Source: Roseococcus sp. SDR (GTDB lineage: Bacteria; Pseudomonadota; Alphaproteobacteria; Acetobacterales; Acetobacteraceae). From it: a stretch of 64,000 nucleotides of DNA. The translations under genes were made by a program, and so were the position numbers. The stretch lies in contig NZ_JAHRCU010000005.1 in assembly GCF_019083995.1 (NCBI RefSeq), positions 1-64,000 of the forward strand, written 5' to 3'. The notes under the pieces were generated by a model that saw only the letters and a program-made list of their open reading frames with translations, was not told the DNA's origin and made no database searches. This document shows positions 39,543 to 48,129 of this stretch, piece after piece; position 1 is the first letter of the stretch; each line of letters begins with the position of its first letter.

Positions 39543-40438
39543 GAGAGCCCCACCTTGTGCAGCGGCCTGAGCAGCAGCCGGAAGCCCGCGAGTGCGACGG
39601 CCGTCAGCACCAGCCCCGCGACCGAGAGCGCGGCCGCGAAGGGGAAGTTGAAGGAGGAGAAGCCCAGCGAGTAGACGAGGTTGGAGACCATGTTCACGCG
39701 CCCCCCGCCGATGAGCTGCGGCGTGGCGAAAGCGGAAAAGGTCCAGGCGAAGCCCGTGGTCAGCCCCGCGATGATCCCGGGCATGGAAAGCGGCAGGGTG
39801 ACGGTGACGAAGACCCGCATCGGCTTCGCGCCCAGCGCCGCCGCCGCCCGCTCCAGGTCGCGGTCGATATGCGCGATGGCGGCGGCCAGCATGATGACCA
39901 CCACCGGCAGCGTCACATGCACGAGCGCCACGACGACGCCGAGCCGCGTGAACAACAGCGGGATCGGCGCATCAATGACACCGAGCGCCATCAGCGTCCC
40001 GTTCACGAAGCCGCGATTGCCCAGCACGATGATCCAGGCATAGGTGCGGATCACTTCGCCCAGGAAGAGCGGCGTCACCGAGATGATCAGGATCGCCGAT
40101 TTCACATAGGGGTTGCGCGCCCGCACCAGGGCGAGCGCCAGCGGATAGCCCGCCAGCAGGGCGAGGACCGCCGTCAGGAAGCAGAGCTTCACCGTGTCGT
40201 AGAAGACGCCCGCATAGAGCGGCTTCATCATCTCCCGGAAGTTCTGGAAGGTGAATCCGCCCGGCTGAAGCTCTCCGGGGATGAAGGCCAGGAAGGCGTA
40301 TTGCAGCACCGCCGCCATGGCGAGCAGGAACCCCGCCGCGACCAGCGCGGCGGGAGAGATGAACCAGCCGAGGAAAGGACGACGCAAGCTGGTGTCAGCG
40401 CGCGATGATGTTTTCCTGGAACCAGCGGCGCCATTCAT
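39539..40438 (-). CDS. ABC transporter permease (PotB type)
   Basis: The 299-aa permease begins with a cytoplasmic basic stretch, then LGWFISPAALVAAGFLLAMAAVLQYAF and further helices. The EAA-like loop reads AAAALGAKPMRVFVTVTLPLSMPGIIAG. I place the start at ATG 40438, which overlaps the solute-binding gene by 44 bases; a later TTG at 40387 just past that gene's stop is an alternative, and neither has a strong ribosome site. It forms a heterodimeric channel with the next permease. Confidence 0.88.
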   Translation of the reverse strand: MNGAAGSRKTSSRADTSLRRPFLGWFISPAALVAAGFLLAMAAVLQYAFLAFIPGELQPGGFTFQNFREMMKPLYAGVFYDTVKLCFLTAVLALLAGYPLALALVRARNPYVKSAILIISVTPLFLGEVIRTYAWIIVLGNRGFVNGTLMALGVIDAPIPLLFTRLGVVVALVHVTLPVVVIMLAAAIAHIDRDLERAAAALGAKPMRVFVTVTLPLSMPGIIAGLTTGFAWTFSAFATPQLIGGGRVNMVSNLVYSLGFSSFNFPFAAALSVAGLVLTAVALAGFRLLLRPLHKVGLS

Positions 40439-41435
40439 TCGTCTTTTCGGCGCGCAGGCGGTGATCAATGATCAGCGCCTGGGTGCGCCACTGCTCGGGC
40501 GTGGTGAAGACGCCGGGGAGTGCGGCCACCGCCGGGTCCAGCACCGCATTGGTCACCGTCGGGCTGCCCTTCTTGTCCGCCGCGATCGCCGCCTGGATCT
40601 GCGGATCAAGGCAGGTGTTGATGAACTGATAGGCCAGCTCCTGCCGGCGCGAGCCGCGCATGATGGAGACGCAGTCCACGCCCAGCACCGCGCCCTCGCG
40701 CGGGATGGCGAGGCGCACATTCACGCCCTGGGACGCCATGTGGTGCGCGTTCATCGAGAGGATGACCTGCACCGGCGTCTCGCCGCTCGCGATCAGCTGC
40801 TGGCTGTTCGCGTCATTCGTGTAGAAGGCGCGGAAATTGGGGCGCAGCGCACGCAGGCGCGCCTGGCCGCGCTCCCAGGTCGCCGCATCGCCGCCCTCGA
40901 GGATCGCCGAGACGACGATGATGTGGGAGGGGTCGAAATCGGGCGCCGCCAGCTTGTTCGCCATGGCGGGCGACCAGAGATCCGCCCAGGAGCCGAAGGT
41001 CATTCCGGGCACCAGGTCCGGCCGGTAGCCGATGGTGTAGACATAGGCCCAGGTGCCGATATGGCCCGGGCTGATCTTCGCCTGATCCACCAGATTCCGC
41101 GCATTCGGAATCTTCGACATGTCCAGCGTCTCGAACAGATTGTCGTTCTGATACAGCCAGCCGATATGCGAGGTGGTGAAGTTGAGATCGCTCTCGGGAT
41201 TGCCACGGGCGAGGCGCGCGCGGTTCAGGCGGTCGATCGTGCCGCCCGTCTGGAACTCGACCGTGGCGCCGGTATCGGCGGTGAATTTCCGCGCGATGAT
41301 GTTCTGCACCATGTCGCGCCAGGAGCCGCCCCAGACGGAGACGGAAATGCGGTTGGCCTGCGCATTGGCAATGGCCGGCGCCGCGAGGAGGCCTGCGCCC
41401 AGAAGCGCACCTTGGCGGCGGGTAACATGAACCAT
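40395..41435 (-). CDS. ABC transporter solute-binding protein, polyamine type
   Basis: The 346-aa periplasmic protein has a signal (VTRRQGALLGAGLLAAPAIA, cut near ANAQA) followed by ISVSVWGGSWRDMVQNIIARKFTADTGATVEF, the pattern of the spermidine/putrescine (PotD/ExtSBP_1) group. It captures the substrate for the permeases downstream. ATG 41435 has GGAGA six bases upstream. An 87-bp gap separates it from ridA-like on the same strand, so the transporter may be co-transcribed with the monooxygenase genes. Confidence 0.9.
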   Translation of the reverse strand: MVHVTRRQGALLGAGLLAAPAIANAQANRISVSVWGGSWRDMVQNIIARKFTADTGATVEFQTGGTIDRLNRARLARGNPESDLNFTTSHIGWLYQNDNLFETLDMSKIPNARNLVDQAKISPGHIGTWAYVYTIGYRPDLVPGMTFGSWADLWSPAMANKLAAPDFDPSHIIVVSAILEGGDAATWERGQARLRALRPNFRAFYTNDANSQQLIASGETPVQVILSMNAHHMASQGVNVRLAIPREGAVLGVDCVSIMRGSRRQELAYQFINTCLDPQIQAAIAADKKGSPTVTNAVLDPAVAALPGVFTTPEQWRTQALIIDHRLRAEKTNEWRRWFQENIIAR

Positions 41436-41522
41436 GAACCGTCTCCTTCTCCGATTGTGAGGTGGGTTAAGCAAGTGCCATGCCGCCGACGGGCGGCCTG
41501 ACCAGGTCTCAACGCCACCCCG

Positions 41523-41939
41523 TCACGGGGAGGCGGGAATCTCCGCGATGATGTCGATCTCCATCATGTATTCGGGCTTGGCCAACCCGTTCACGATGAT
41601 GCCGGTGCTGACGGGATAGACGCCCTTCAGCCACTTGCCGATCACGCGGTACACCGGCTCGCGATAGGCGCGATCGGTGATGTAGATCACGATCTTGCAG
41701 ACATGGCTGAGGTCCGATCCCGCTTCCTTGAGCAGGATCTCGGCGCAGCGCATCGCGTTCTCGGCCTGGGCCGCGGGGTCGCCGATGCCCACGATCTGGC
41801 CGTCCAGGTCCATCGCCGTCTGGCCGCGCAGATAGACGGTGTTGCCGGCGCGCACCGCCATGCAGACGTCATTGTCGAGCGATTGCTCGGGATAGGCGTC
41901 CTTCGTGTTGAAGGGGCGGATGCGGGTATGCGTCGGCAT
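41523..41939 (-). CDS. RidA (YjgF/UK114) family protein
   Basis: The 138-aa protein is of the RidA superfamily, whose best-known members hydrolyse reactive enamine/imine intermediates: VYLRGQTAMDLDGQIVGIGDPAAQAENAMRCAEILLKEAG, then IYITDRAYREPVYRVIGKWLKG and GLAKPEYMMEIDIIAEI. The classical C-terminal Arg of RidA is not obvious (the motif reads LAKPEYMMEID), so it may be from a subgroup. Its ATG shares one base with the monooxygenase TGA (TGATG), so the two are coupled. Confidence 0.88.
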   Translation of the reverse strand: MPTHTRIRPFNTKDAYPEQSLDNDVCMAVRAGNTVYLRGQTAMDLDGQIVGIGDPAAQAENAMRCAEILLKEAGSDLSHVCKIVIYITDRAYREPVYRVIGKWLKGVYPVSTGIIVNGLAKPEYMMEIDIIAEIPASP

Positions 41940-43393
41940 CAGTGCGTCTTCCCGCCCATCACGCGGTCCGAGAGCTTCGCGCTGTTGCGCACGAAGTCGA
42001 GCGGGCCGGAGAAATCGAAGCTCTTGTAGACCGCGGCCAGGTGGTTGAAGTGCGGCGCCTGCGCGAATTGCACGAAAGCGAGGCGATGGCCTGCATAATC
42101 GCTGTTCAGCAGGTCCCGCGCGAAGGCCAGCAGCTTGCGCCGATCCTCCGCCCCCCAGTTCTGGTTCAGCGTGTAGAATTTCTGCAGCCAATTGCCCGCG
42201 CCGCCCTCGAACTGCACCGCATCGGGGGTCACGCAGATCTGCCCGCCGATCAGCTCGCGCGCCGCATGCATCATCACCGGCAGCTGCGAGCAGGCCAGCA
42301 CGCGCCCGGCATAGAGAATGGACTGGTTGGGCATGAGCAGGCCGGCCGGTGAGCGCTCGGCCGTCGCGATGGCGGCCACGAGATGCGCGCGGATGCCCTC
42401 GCGATAGCAGACGAGGTCGGCCAGCTTCTCCTGCACCGATTGCAGCTTCTCGAGGCCGGTCTGCTTCGCATTCCACATGGCCGCGCCGATCATCATGTCG
42501 GCCACGTAGAGCACGCGCAGCACATAGGGGAAGGCGCTGTAGCGGTGCAGCGTGGCGCGCACCTGCTGCGCGGCGGCCGTGTGCCGGTAGAAGAACACAT
42601 CCTCCCACGGGATCAGCACATCATCGAACACACACAGCGCCTCGACCTCGTCAAAGCGGGAGGCGAGGGGGATATCCGCCGGATTGCCCTTGGTGGCGAA
42701 GGGCGCGCGGCAGATATGCTTCACGCCGGGCGCGCCCATCTTCACGATGCAGCCGACGGCGTGGATGCTCTCCTTCTCATCGGTCCAGGCGCCGACGGTG
42801 GGCTTCAGATAGGCCTGGTCCGCATAGGCCGAGGCCGTCTCGAACTTGGCGCCGCGGATGATGATGCCGGCATCCGTCTCCCGCACCACGCGGATCATCA
42901 TATCCGGGTCGCGCTGATCCACGGGCAGGGAGCGGTCGCCCTTCGGATCGGTGTTCGCCGAGACGTGGAAGATGTCCTTCTCCACCACGCGGCGGATATG
43001 GCGGTCGATATTGTCGGCGAAGCGCGGGTCAATCTGCGCCAGCACGTCGCGGCCATCCTGGAGTGACCACATCTCGCCCACCGTCTCATCGCCGAGGCGC
43101 GTGGCGACGCCGCCGATATCCTTCATCAGCAGGTCCACGCTGGCCCATTTGCGATGCCAGTCCTCCTGCGTCGTCGGCGGCTGCTGGAAGACGCTGTGCC
43201 GCTCATTGTTCTCGACGTAGGTCAGCGTGTCCTGGTGCTGCTCCTCATGCGCCATGTCGTACATGCGCGCCTTCACATCCACGATGGGCTTCAGCGCCGG
43301 ATGGGTGGTGACGTCCTTCACGCGCTCGCCATCGATCCAGACCTCGCGGCCGTCGCGCAGCCCCTCGCGATACTGGTTGCCGGTCCGGATCAT
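41939..43393 (-). CDS. HpaB-like flavin-dependent aromatic monooxygenase
   Basis: The 484-aa protein belongs to the 4-hydroxyphenylacetate 3-monooxygenase (HpaB/PvcC) oxygenase family with an acyl-CoA dehydrogenase-like fold: TGNQYREGLRDGREVWIDGERVKDVTTHPA at the start, QRDPDMMIRVVRETDAGIIIRGAKFETASA, FDDVLIPWEDVFFYRH and MPNQSILYAGRVLACSQLP. It would use FADH2 and oxygen to hydroxylate an aromatic. No HpaC-type reductase is in the window, so reduced flavin must come from elsewhere. It is divergent from a LysR gene, with a matching inverted repeat in the leaders, and coupled to a RidA-like protein. Confidence 0.9.
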   Translation of the reverse strand: MIRTGNQYREGLRDGREVWIDGERVKDVTTHPALKPIVDVKARMYDMAHEEQHQDTLTYVENNERHSVFQQPPTTQEDWHRKWASVDLLMKDIGGVATRLGDETVGEMWSLQDGRDVLAQIDPRFADNIDRHIRRVVEKDIFHVSANTDPKGDRSLPVDQRDPDMMIRVVRETDAGIIIRGAKFETASAYADQAYLKPTVGAWTDEKESIHAVGCIVKMGAPGVKHICRAPFATKGNPADIPLASRFDEVEALCVFDDVLIPWEDVFFYRHTAAAQQVRATLHRYSAFPYVLRVLYVADMMIGAAMWNAKQTGLEKLQSVQEKLADLVCYREGIRAHLVAAIATAERSPAGLLMPNQSILYAGRVLACSQLPVMMHAARELIGGQICVTPDAVQFEGGAGNWLQKFYTLNQNWGAEDRRKLLAFARDLLNSDYAGHRLAFVQFAQAPHFNHLAAVYKSFDFSGPLDFVRNSAKLSDRVMGGKTH

Positions 43394-43473
43394 GCCAAAG
43401 CTCCCCTGGATGCGGGCCGCACCTTGCGGGAAGGGGAAGCATCGGGGAAATATCTTGTTCCGAGCTTTGGCAT
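43392..43473. promoter_or_regulatory. 12-bp inverted repeat in the divergent monooxygenase/LysR control region
   Basis: ATGCCAAAGCTC (43392-43403) and GAGCTTTGGCAT (43462-43473) are a perfect 12-bp inverted repeat 58 bases apart. As a result both genes have GAGCTTTGGCAT in their 5' leader; on the monooxygenase side it runs into the ATG. Typical sites for LysR regulators or a shared translational signal are possible readings. Confidence 0.55.
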
Positions 43474-43484
43474 AGGAAAAGCCG

Positions 43485-44432
43485 ATGCAGATCGCCAGCC
43501 TCTCGCTGCGCTCCCTGCGCTACCTGGTCGCGGTGGCCGATGCCGGCTCGGTCACCGGCGCGGCGCGGCGGATGCACGTCTCCCAGCCCTCGATCTCGGA
43601 GGCGGTGGCGGCGCTGGAGGCCGAGCTCGGCGTCGCTTTGCTGCTGCGCCACCACGCCCGGGGCGTGACGCTCACCCCCGCCGGCAGCCGCGTGGTGGCC
43701 GAGGCCCGCCTGCTGCTGCGCCACGCCGAGGATTTCGTCCATGCCGCCGCCTCGCTCGGCGCCGAAGCCGTGGGCGAGGTCTCCATGGGCTGCTTCCTCA
43801 CCCTCGCGCCGCGCTACCTGCCGGCGCTGCTCGCCGGCCTGGGCCGCAACATCCCCGGCCTCTCGGTCCGCGTGGAGGAGGGCGACCATGGTGAGATGCT
43901 GGCGGGGTTGGAGGCCGGCCGCACCGAGATCGCGCTCACCTACGACTTCGACATGCCCGCCGGGCTGACCGTGACGCCCATCGCCCAGCTCGCCCCCGTG
44001 GCCGTGCTGCCCGCGCGGCACCCTCTCGCGCGCGGCGCCCGCGTGCGCCTGGCCGAGCTGGTGGAGGAGCCCTTCCTCCTGCTCGACCTGCCGCATTCGC
44101 GCGACTACTTCGCCGGCATCTTCCGCGCGGCGGGTCTCACGCCCCGCATCGCCTTCCGCTCCCGCAGCCAGGAGCTGCTGCGCGGCCTGGTGGGCAACGG
44201 ATTGGGCTGGACCATCCAGAACGTCCAGCCCGAGAGCCCCTACGCGATTGACGGCACGCGGATCACGTCCCTGCCCTTGGACGCCGGCCTGCCCGCCGTG
44301 CGGCTGGTGCTCGCCGCCGCCCCAGGCCCCGCCAGCCGCCCGGCCGTGCGCGCGCTGGCGCGCTACATCGAGGCCGCCTTCCGGAAGGGCGGCGTCTTCG
44401 ACGTTCAGTATCCCCGCCCCGGATCCACCTGA
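43485..44432 (+). CDS. LysR family transcriptional regulator
   Basis: The 315-aa regulator has an N-terminal winged helix-turn-helix (LRSLRYLVAVADAGSVTGAARRMHVSQPSISEAVAALEAELG) and a periplasmic-binding-like effector domain. It is divergent from the HpaB-like monooxygenase, the usual arrangement for a LysR activator and its target. Its 3' end overlaps the dehydrogenase gene on the other strand by 28 bases. The effector may be the monooxygenase substrate (inference). Confidence 0.93.
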   Translation: MQIASLSLRSLRYLVAVADAGSVTGAARRMHVSQPSISEAVAALEAELGVALLLRHHARGVTLTPAGSRVVAEARLLLRHAEDFVHAAASLGAEAVGEVSMGCFLTLAPRYLPALLAGLGRNIPGLSVRVEEGDHGEMLAGLEAGRTEIALTYDFDMPAGLTVTPIAQLAPVAVLPARHPLARGARVRLAELVEEPFLLLDLPHSRDYFAGIFRAAGLTPRIAFRSRSQELLRGLVGNGLGWTIQNVQPESPYAIDGTRITSLPLDAGLPAVRLVLAAAPGPASRPAVRALARYIEAAFRKGGVFDVQYPRPGST

Positions 44433-45334
44433 TGCAGCGGCGCCTCGCCGCGCAGCACGCGGCGGATGCTCTCCGCCACATCGGCCGCCGCGGCTTCGGG
44501 GATGGTGATGGAAGCCAGATGCGGCGTGATCCGCACATTCTCCATCGCCCAGAAAGGGTGGCCGGCGGGGAGGGGGCTTTGCTGGAACACATCCAGCGTC
44601 GCCTCCGCGATATGCCCTGAGCGGAGGGCCGCCAGCAGCGCCTCCTCATCCAGCAGCGCGCCCCGCGCGACATTGATCAGGTTCGCCCCGCGCGGCATGC
44701 GCGCCAGCTCCGCCGTGCCGATCAGGCCGCGCGTGGCGGGCGTCAGCGGCAGCAGCATGACCAGCGTATCGGCCTCCGCCAGCGCCGTCGCGAAGCCATC
44801 CTCCCCATGCAGGCAGCGCACGCCGGCAATCTGCTTCGGTGAACGCGCCCAGCCCGTCACCGCATAGCCCATCGCGGCCAGCGCGGCGGCGGCGGCCCCG
44901 CCCAGCTCCCCCAGCCCCAGCACCGAGACGCGATGCGTGTGCAGCGCGCGCGGATGGATGTAGCGCCATTCCCCCGCCCGCTGCGCGCGCTCGAACAGGT
45001 GGAAATCGCGCGCATAGCGCGTCACCGCATAGGTCACGTAGCTGCACATCAGCTTGACCATGCCGGGATCGTTCAGGCGCGAGATCGGCAGCGGCGGCAA
45101 ATCATCCCGCGCCACCAGCGCATCCACGCCGGCGCCCAGATTCACGACCAGGCGAAGATCGCGGAACCCCGCGAAGAACCCAGGCGGCGGCTTCCAGGCC
45201 AGGGCCGCCACCACCCCCTCCGGCGGCCCGCCGACCCGCAGCTCCAGCTCCGGCAGATGCGCCCGCAGCGCCCGCTCCCAGGCCACCGGGTCGTCATGCT
45301 CGGAATAGAAGGCCACCGGAATCACTTGCGGCAT
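44405..45334 (-). CDS. D-2-hydroxyacid dehydrogenase, GhrA-like (glyoxylate/hydroxypyruvate reductase)
   Basis: The 309-aa protein has the NAD(P)-binding VSVLGLGELGGAAAAALAAMGYAVTGWARSPK, catalytic Arg in LINVARGALLDEEAL, Glu region EATLDVF and His in ITPHLASIT. The short N-terminal catalytic domain and the GWARSPK turn match the GhrA branch, which reduces glyoxylate and hydroxypyruvate with NADPH. It overlaps the AroQ-like gene by 13 bases as last gene of a three-gene operon. Confidence 0.88.
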   Translation of the reverse strand: MPQVIPVAFYSEHDDPVAWERALRAHLPELELRVGGPPEGVVAALAWKPPPGFFAGFRDLRLVVNLGAGVDALVARDDLPPLPISRLNDPGMVKLMCSYVTYAVTRYARDFHLFERAQRAGEWRYIHPRALHTHRVSVLGLGELGGAAAAALAAMGYAVTGWARSPKQIAGVRCLHGEDGFATALAEADTLVMLLPLTPATRGLIGTAELARMPRGANLINVARGALLDEEALLAALRSGHIAEATLDVFQQSPLPAGHPFWAMENVRITPHLASITIPEAAAADVAESIRRVLRGEAPLHQVDPGRGY

Positions 45335-45756
45335 AAATCCACCATCGCCTGGATCGCGAGCTCATAGCCCAGCGGCCCCAGCCCGCAGATGCTCCCCACC
45401 GCCGCCTTGGACGTATAGGTCTTGTTCCGGAAGGGCTCACGCCGGTGGATGTTGGACATGTGCACCTCGATCACCGGCCCGTCGAAGGTCAGCAGCGCAT
45501 CCATCACCGCGATCGAGGTGTAGGACAGCCCGGCCGCGTTGATGATCAGCCCCGCCGCCTCGCCCCGCGCCTGCTGGATCCAGGTGATGATCTCGCCCTC
45601 ATCCTGGCTCTGCCGGAAATCCAGCTCCACATCCAGGCTCGCCGCCTTGCGCTGGCAGCGCGCCGCGATGTCGCCGAAATTCTCGCGCCCATAGGTGCCG
45701 GACGGATCCAGCCCATAGAGATTGGCGTTCGGCCCATTGATGAAGAGCAGCCTCAT
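45322..45756 (-). CDS. Type II 3-dehydroquinate dehydratase (AroQ) family paralogue
   Basis: The 144-aa protein has the flavodoxin-like fold of type II dehydroquinase: FINGPNANLYG at the start, EGEIITWIQQA, GLIINAAGLSYTSIAVMDAL, VIEVHMSNIHRREPFR and GLGPLGYELAI. Conserved are the flexible-loop Tyr (SGTYG), the Asn/Ala-Gly block and the SNIH histidine. The loop that normally reads R-R-E-P-x-x-Y-G is L-D-P-S-G-T-Y-G here, so the catalytic Arg appears replaced. ATG 45756 overlaps the amidohydrolase TGA (ATGA). The operon is catabolic, so a substrate other than shikimate-pathway dehydroquinate is plausible. Confidence 0.82.
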   Translation of the reverse strand: MRLLFINGPNANLYGLDPSGTYGRENFGDIAARCQRKAASLDVELDFRQSQDEGEIITWIQQARGEAAGLIINAAGLSYTSIAVMDALLTFDGPVIEVHMSNIHRREPFRNKTYTSKAAVGSICGLGPLGYELAIQAMVDLCRK

Positions 45757-46979
45757 GCCAGCGTGTTCTTCACGAAGCGCCCGCCCTGCATGATCGCCGG
45801 CAGATGCGCGCCCTGTTCCGTCAGCAGCGCCAGATCCGCCAGCGGGTCGCCTTCCACGACGATCAGATCGGCCAGCGCGCCGGGTGCGACCACGCCGAGC
45901 CTTCCCTCCTGGCACAGCAGCTTCGCCGCATGGCTGGTGGCGCTGCGCAGGATCTCGGCCGCCGGCAGCACCTCGCGCCGGATCAGGAATTCCTCCGATT
46001 GCCGGCGATGCATCGGCCCCAGAAGATCGGTCCCGAAGGCCATCATCAGCCCCGCGCGCTGCATCCGCTCCAGCGATTCCAGCCCCGCGAGGCGCACATC
46101 ATCGATCTTCGCCACGCTTTCGGGCCCGAGGCCAAGCGACGCCCCTTCCTCCTTCAGCGCCTGGTAGGTGACCAGCGTCGGGCAGGCGATCGCGCCCGCC
46201 GCCGCCGCCTCGCGCGCCGTGGCCTCGGTGATCAGGTTGCAGTGCTCCAGGCTCCGCACGCCGCAGCGCACGGCCCGCGCGATGGCGGCATCGGTGTAGA
46301 GATGCGCCGCCACATAGGTCTGCGCCATCTCGGCCTCTTCCACGGCCGCGCGCAGCTCGCTCTCGGAGAAGCCGAAGAAGGCGATGGGATCGGAAGGGGA
46401 GGCCACGCCGCCATTGGCCATGAGCTTGATATAGTCGGCGCCGCCCTTGATCTCCTCGCGGGCTGCGCGGCGCACCTCATCCACGCCATCCACCAGCCGC
46501 CCGAGCGAGCCGAGGCGGTTCGCGAAGAAGCCGAAATCCCGCGTATCGGCCCGCCCCCGGAAGTCGCAATGCCCACCGGTCTGGGAGAGCGCCTTGCCGC
46601 ACATCGACAGCCGCGAGCCGGTGAAGAGGCCTTCCTCCCAGGCCATGCGCAGCCCGAGCGTGGCGCCGCCCAAATCCCGCACCGTGGTGAAGCCGCGCAT
46701 CAGCATCTCATGCATCAGCTTGCCGGCGCGGTAGGCCACGACGGCATCCGGCAGCATCGCATTGGCCGCGATGTTCGCGAGCGAGGCCACCACATGCACA
46801 TGGGCATCAATCAGCCCCGGCATCAGCGTCCGCCCCTTGAGATCCACCCGCCTGGCAGTCACGCCGATCGGCCGGTCGGAGACCTCCCGGATCACCTCGC
46901 CCTCCACCAGCACCGACATGCCGGGCATGGAAGCCTCGGCGAAGCCGTCCCACAGGCGCGCATTTTCGAACAGGATCAT
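45753..46979 (-). CDS. Metal-dependent amidohydrolase family protein
   Basis: The 408-aa protein is of the imidazolonepropionase/prolidase-like amidohydrolase group with a TIM barrel and metal ligands: GLIDAHVHV (HxH), KLMANGG (the bridging Lys), VAAHLYT and SLEHCN (His ligands) and FGTDLLG (Asp). It hydrolyses a cyclic amide, dipeptide or related bond; the substrate is unknown. It is first gene of the coupled operon with the AroQ-like and GhrA-like genes and is divergent from a Bug solute-binding gene across 118 bp. Confidence 0.88.
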   Translation of the reverse strand: MILFENARLWDGFAEASMPGMSVLVEGEVIREVSDRPIGVTARRVDLKGRTLMPGLIDAHVHVVASLANIAANAMLPDAVVAYRAGKLMHEMLMRGFTTVRDLGGATLGLRMAWEEGLFTGSRLSMCGKALSQTGGHCDFRGRADTRDFGFFANRLGSLGRLVDGVDEVRRAAREEIKGGADYIKLMANGGVASPSDPIAFFGFSESELRAAVEEAEMAQTYVAAHLYTDAAIARAVRCGVRSLEHCNLITEATAREAAAAGAIACPTLVTYQALKEEGASLGLGPESVAKIDDVRLAGLESLERMQRAGLMMAFGTDLLGPMHRRQSEEFLIRREVLPAAEILRSATSHAAKLLCQEGRLGVVAPGALADLIVVEGDPLADLALLTEQGAHLPAIMQGGRFVKNTLA

Positions 46980-47097
46980 CAGGGGCCCTCCGTGGGGTCA
47001 CTCAAGACGCTTCGGGCCCCCCTGTGAAGCGGGAACGCCCTTGCATCCGGCCCCGTATCGGATGCATGACGGCTCGTTCATGATTTGGAGAGCTTCG

Positions 47098-48063
47098 ATG
47101 CTGACCCGCCGCGCCACCCTGCTCGCCACGCCGCTGCTCGCCACGCCCGCCTTGGCGCAGGGGAACTTCCCCGACCGCCCCGTCCGCATGCTGGTCGGCT
47201 TCGCCGCGGGTGGCCTGACCGACGTGACCGCCCGCGCCCTGGCCCAGGGCATGAGCGAGGCGGTGGGCCAGCCCGTGGTGGTCGAGAATCGCCCGGGTGC
47301 GGCCGGCAACCTCGCCACCGAGCAGGCGGCCCGCGCGGCCCCCGATGGCTACACCCTGCTCATGGCCTATTGCGGCCAGGTCACCATCAACCCGCACACC
47401 TATGGCAACCTGCCGATCGACCCGCTGCGCGACCTGACCGGCATCACCCGCGTCTCCCGCACCGATGTCGCCCTGGTGGCGCATCCGAGCTTCCCGGCCA
47501 ATGACCTGCAAGGCGTGATTGCCGAGGCCCGCCGCCAGCCGGGCGCGCTGAACTACGCCACCGCCGGCAATGGCAGCCTGCTGCATGTGATCGGCGAATT
47601 GCTGCAGCGCCGCACCAACATCCAGATGCAGGGCGTGCATTTCCGTGGCAGCGCCGCCGCCATCCCCGAAGTGCTGGCCGGCCGCATCCCGCTGCTGATC
47701 GACCCCGTGCCCACCATCGCGGAACATGTCCGCGCCGGCCGCCTCAAGGCGCTGACCGTCTTCGCCGAGGCGCGCAGCCCGCTGCTGCCCAATGTGCCGA
47801 CCGCGGCCGAAAGCGGCCTGCCCGATTTCGCCTTCGACAATTGGTTCGGCCTGCTCGCCCCCTCCGCCACGCCGCCCGCCCTCATCGAGCGCCTGTCCGC
47901 CGTCGCCGGCCAGGTGCTGCGCCAGCCCGCCATGGTGGAGCGCATGACGGGGCAGGGGATCATCCCGGCGCCGACCACGCCCGCCGAGGTGCAGCGCCTG
48001 CTGGCCAATGAATCCCGCGTCTTCGGCGAGGTGATCCGCGCCGCGAACATCCGGGCCGACTGA
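47098..48063 (+). CDS. Bug/TctC family solute-binding protein
   Basis: The 321-aa periplasmic protein has a signal (LTRRATLLATPLLATPALAQ) and the Bug pattern FPDRPVRMLVGFAAGGLTDVTARALAQ, VVENRPGAAGNLATEQ, YATAGNGS and LLPNVPTAAESGLPDF. Bug proteins bind carboxylates or related small molecules, classically with TctAB membrane partners; none are present here. ATG 47098 with GGAGAG six bases before it is well supported. It is followed by a family 5 solute-binding protein. Confidence 0.93.
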   Translation: MLTRRATLLATPLLATPALAQGNFPDRPVRMLVGFAAGGLTDVTARALAQGMSEAVGQPVVVENRPGAAGNLATEQAARAAPDGYTLLMAYCGQVTINPHTYGNLPIDPLRDLTGITRVSRTDVALVAHPSFPANDLQGVIAEARRQPGALNYATAGNGSLLHVIGELLQRRTNIQMQGVHFRGSAAAIPEVLAGRIPLLIDPVPTIAEHVRAGRLKALTVFAEARSPLLPNVPTAAESGLPDFAFDNWFGLLAPSATPPALIERLSAVAGQVLRQPAMVERMTGQGIIPAPTTPAEVQRLLANESRVFGEVIRAANIRAD

Positions 48064-48129
48064 TCCAACTGGACAGGCCCCGGCCTGACCAGCATGTTGC
48101 TCCACCGTCATTTCCTGGGAGAAACCCAA

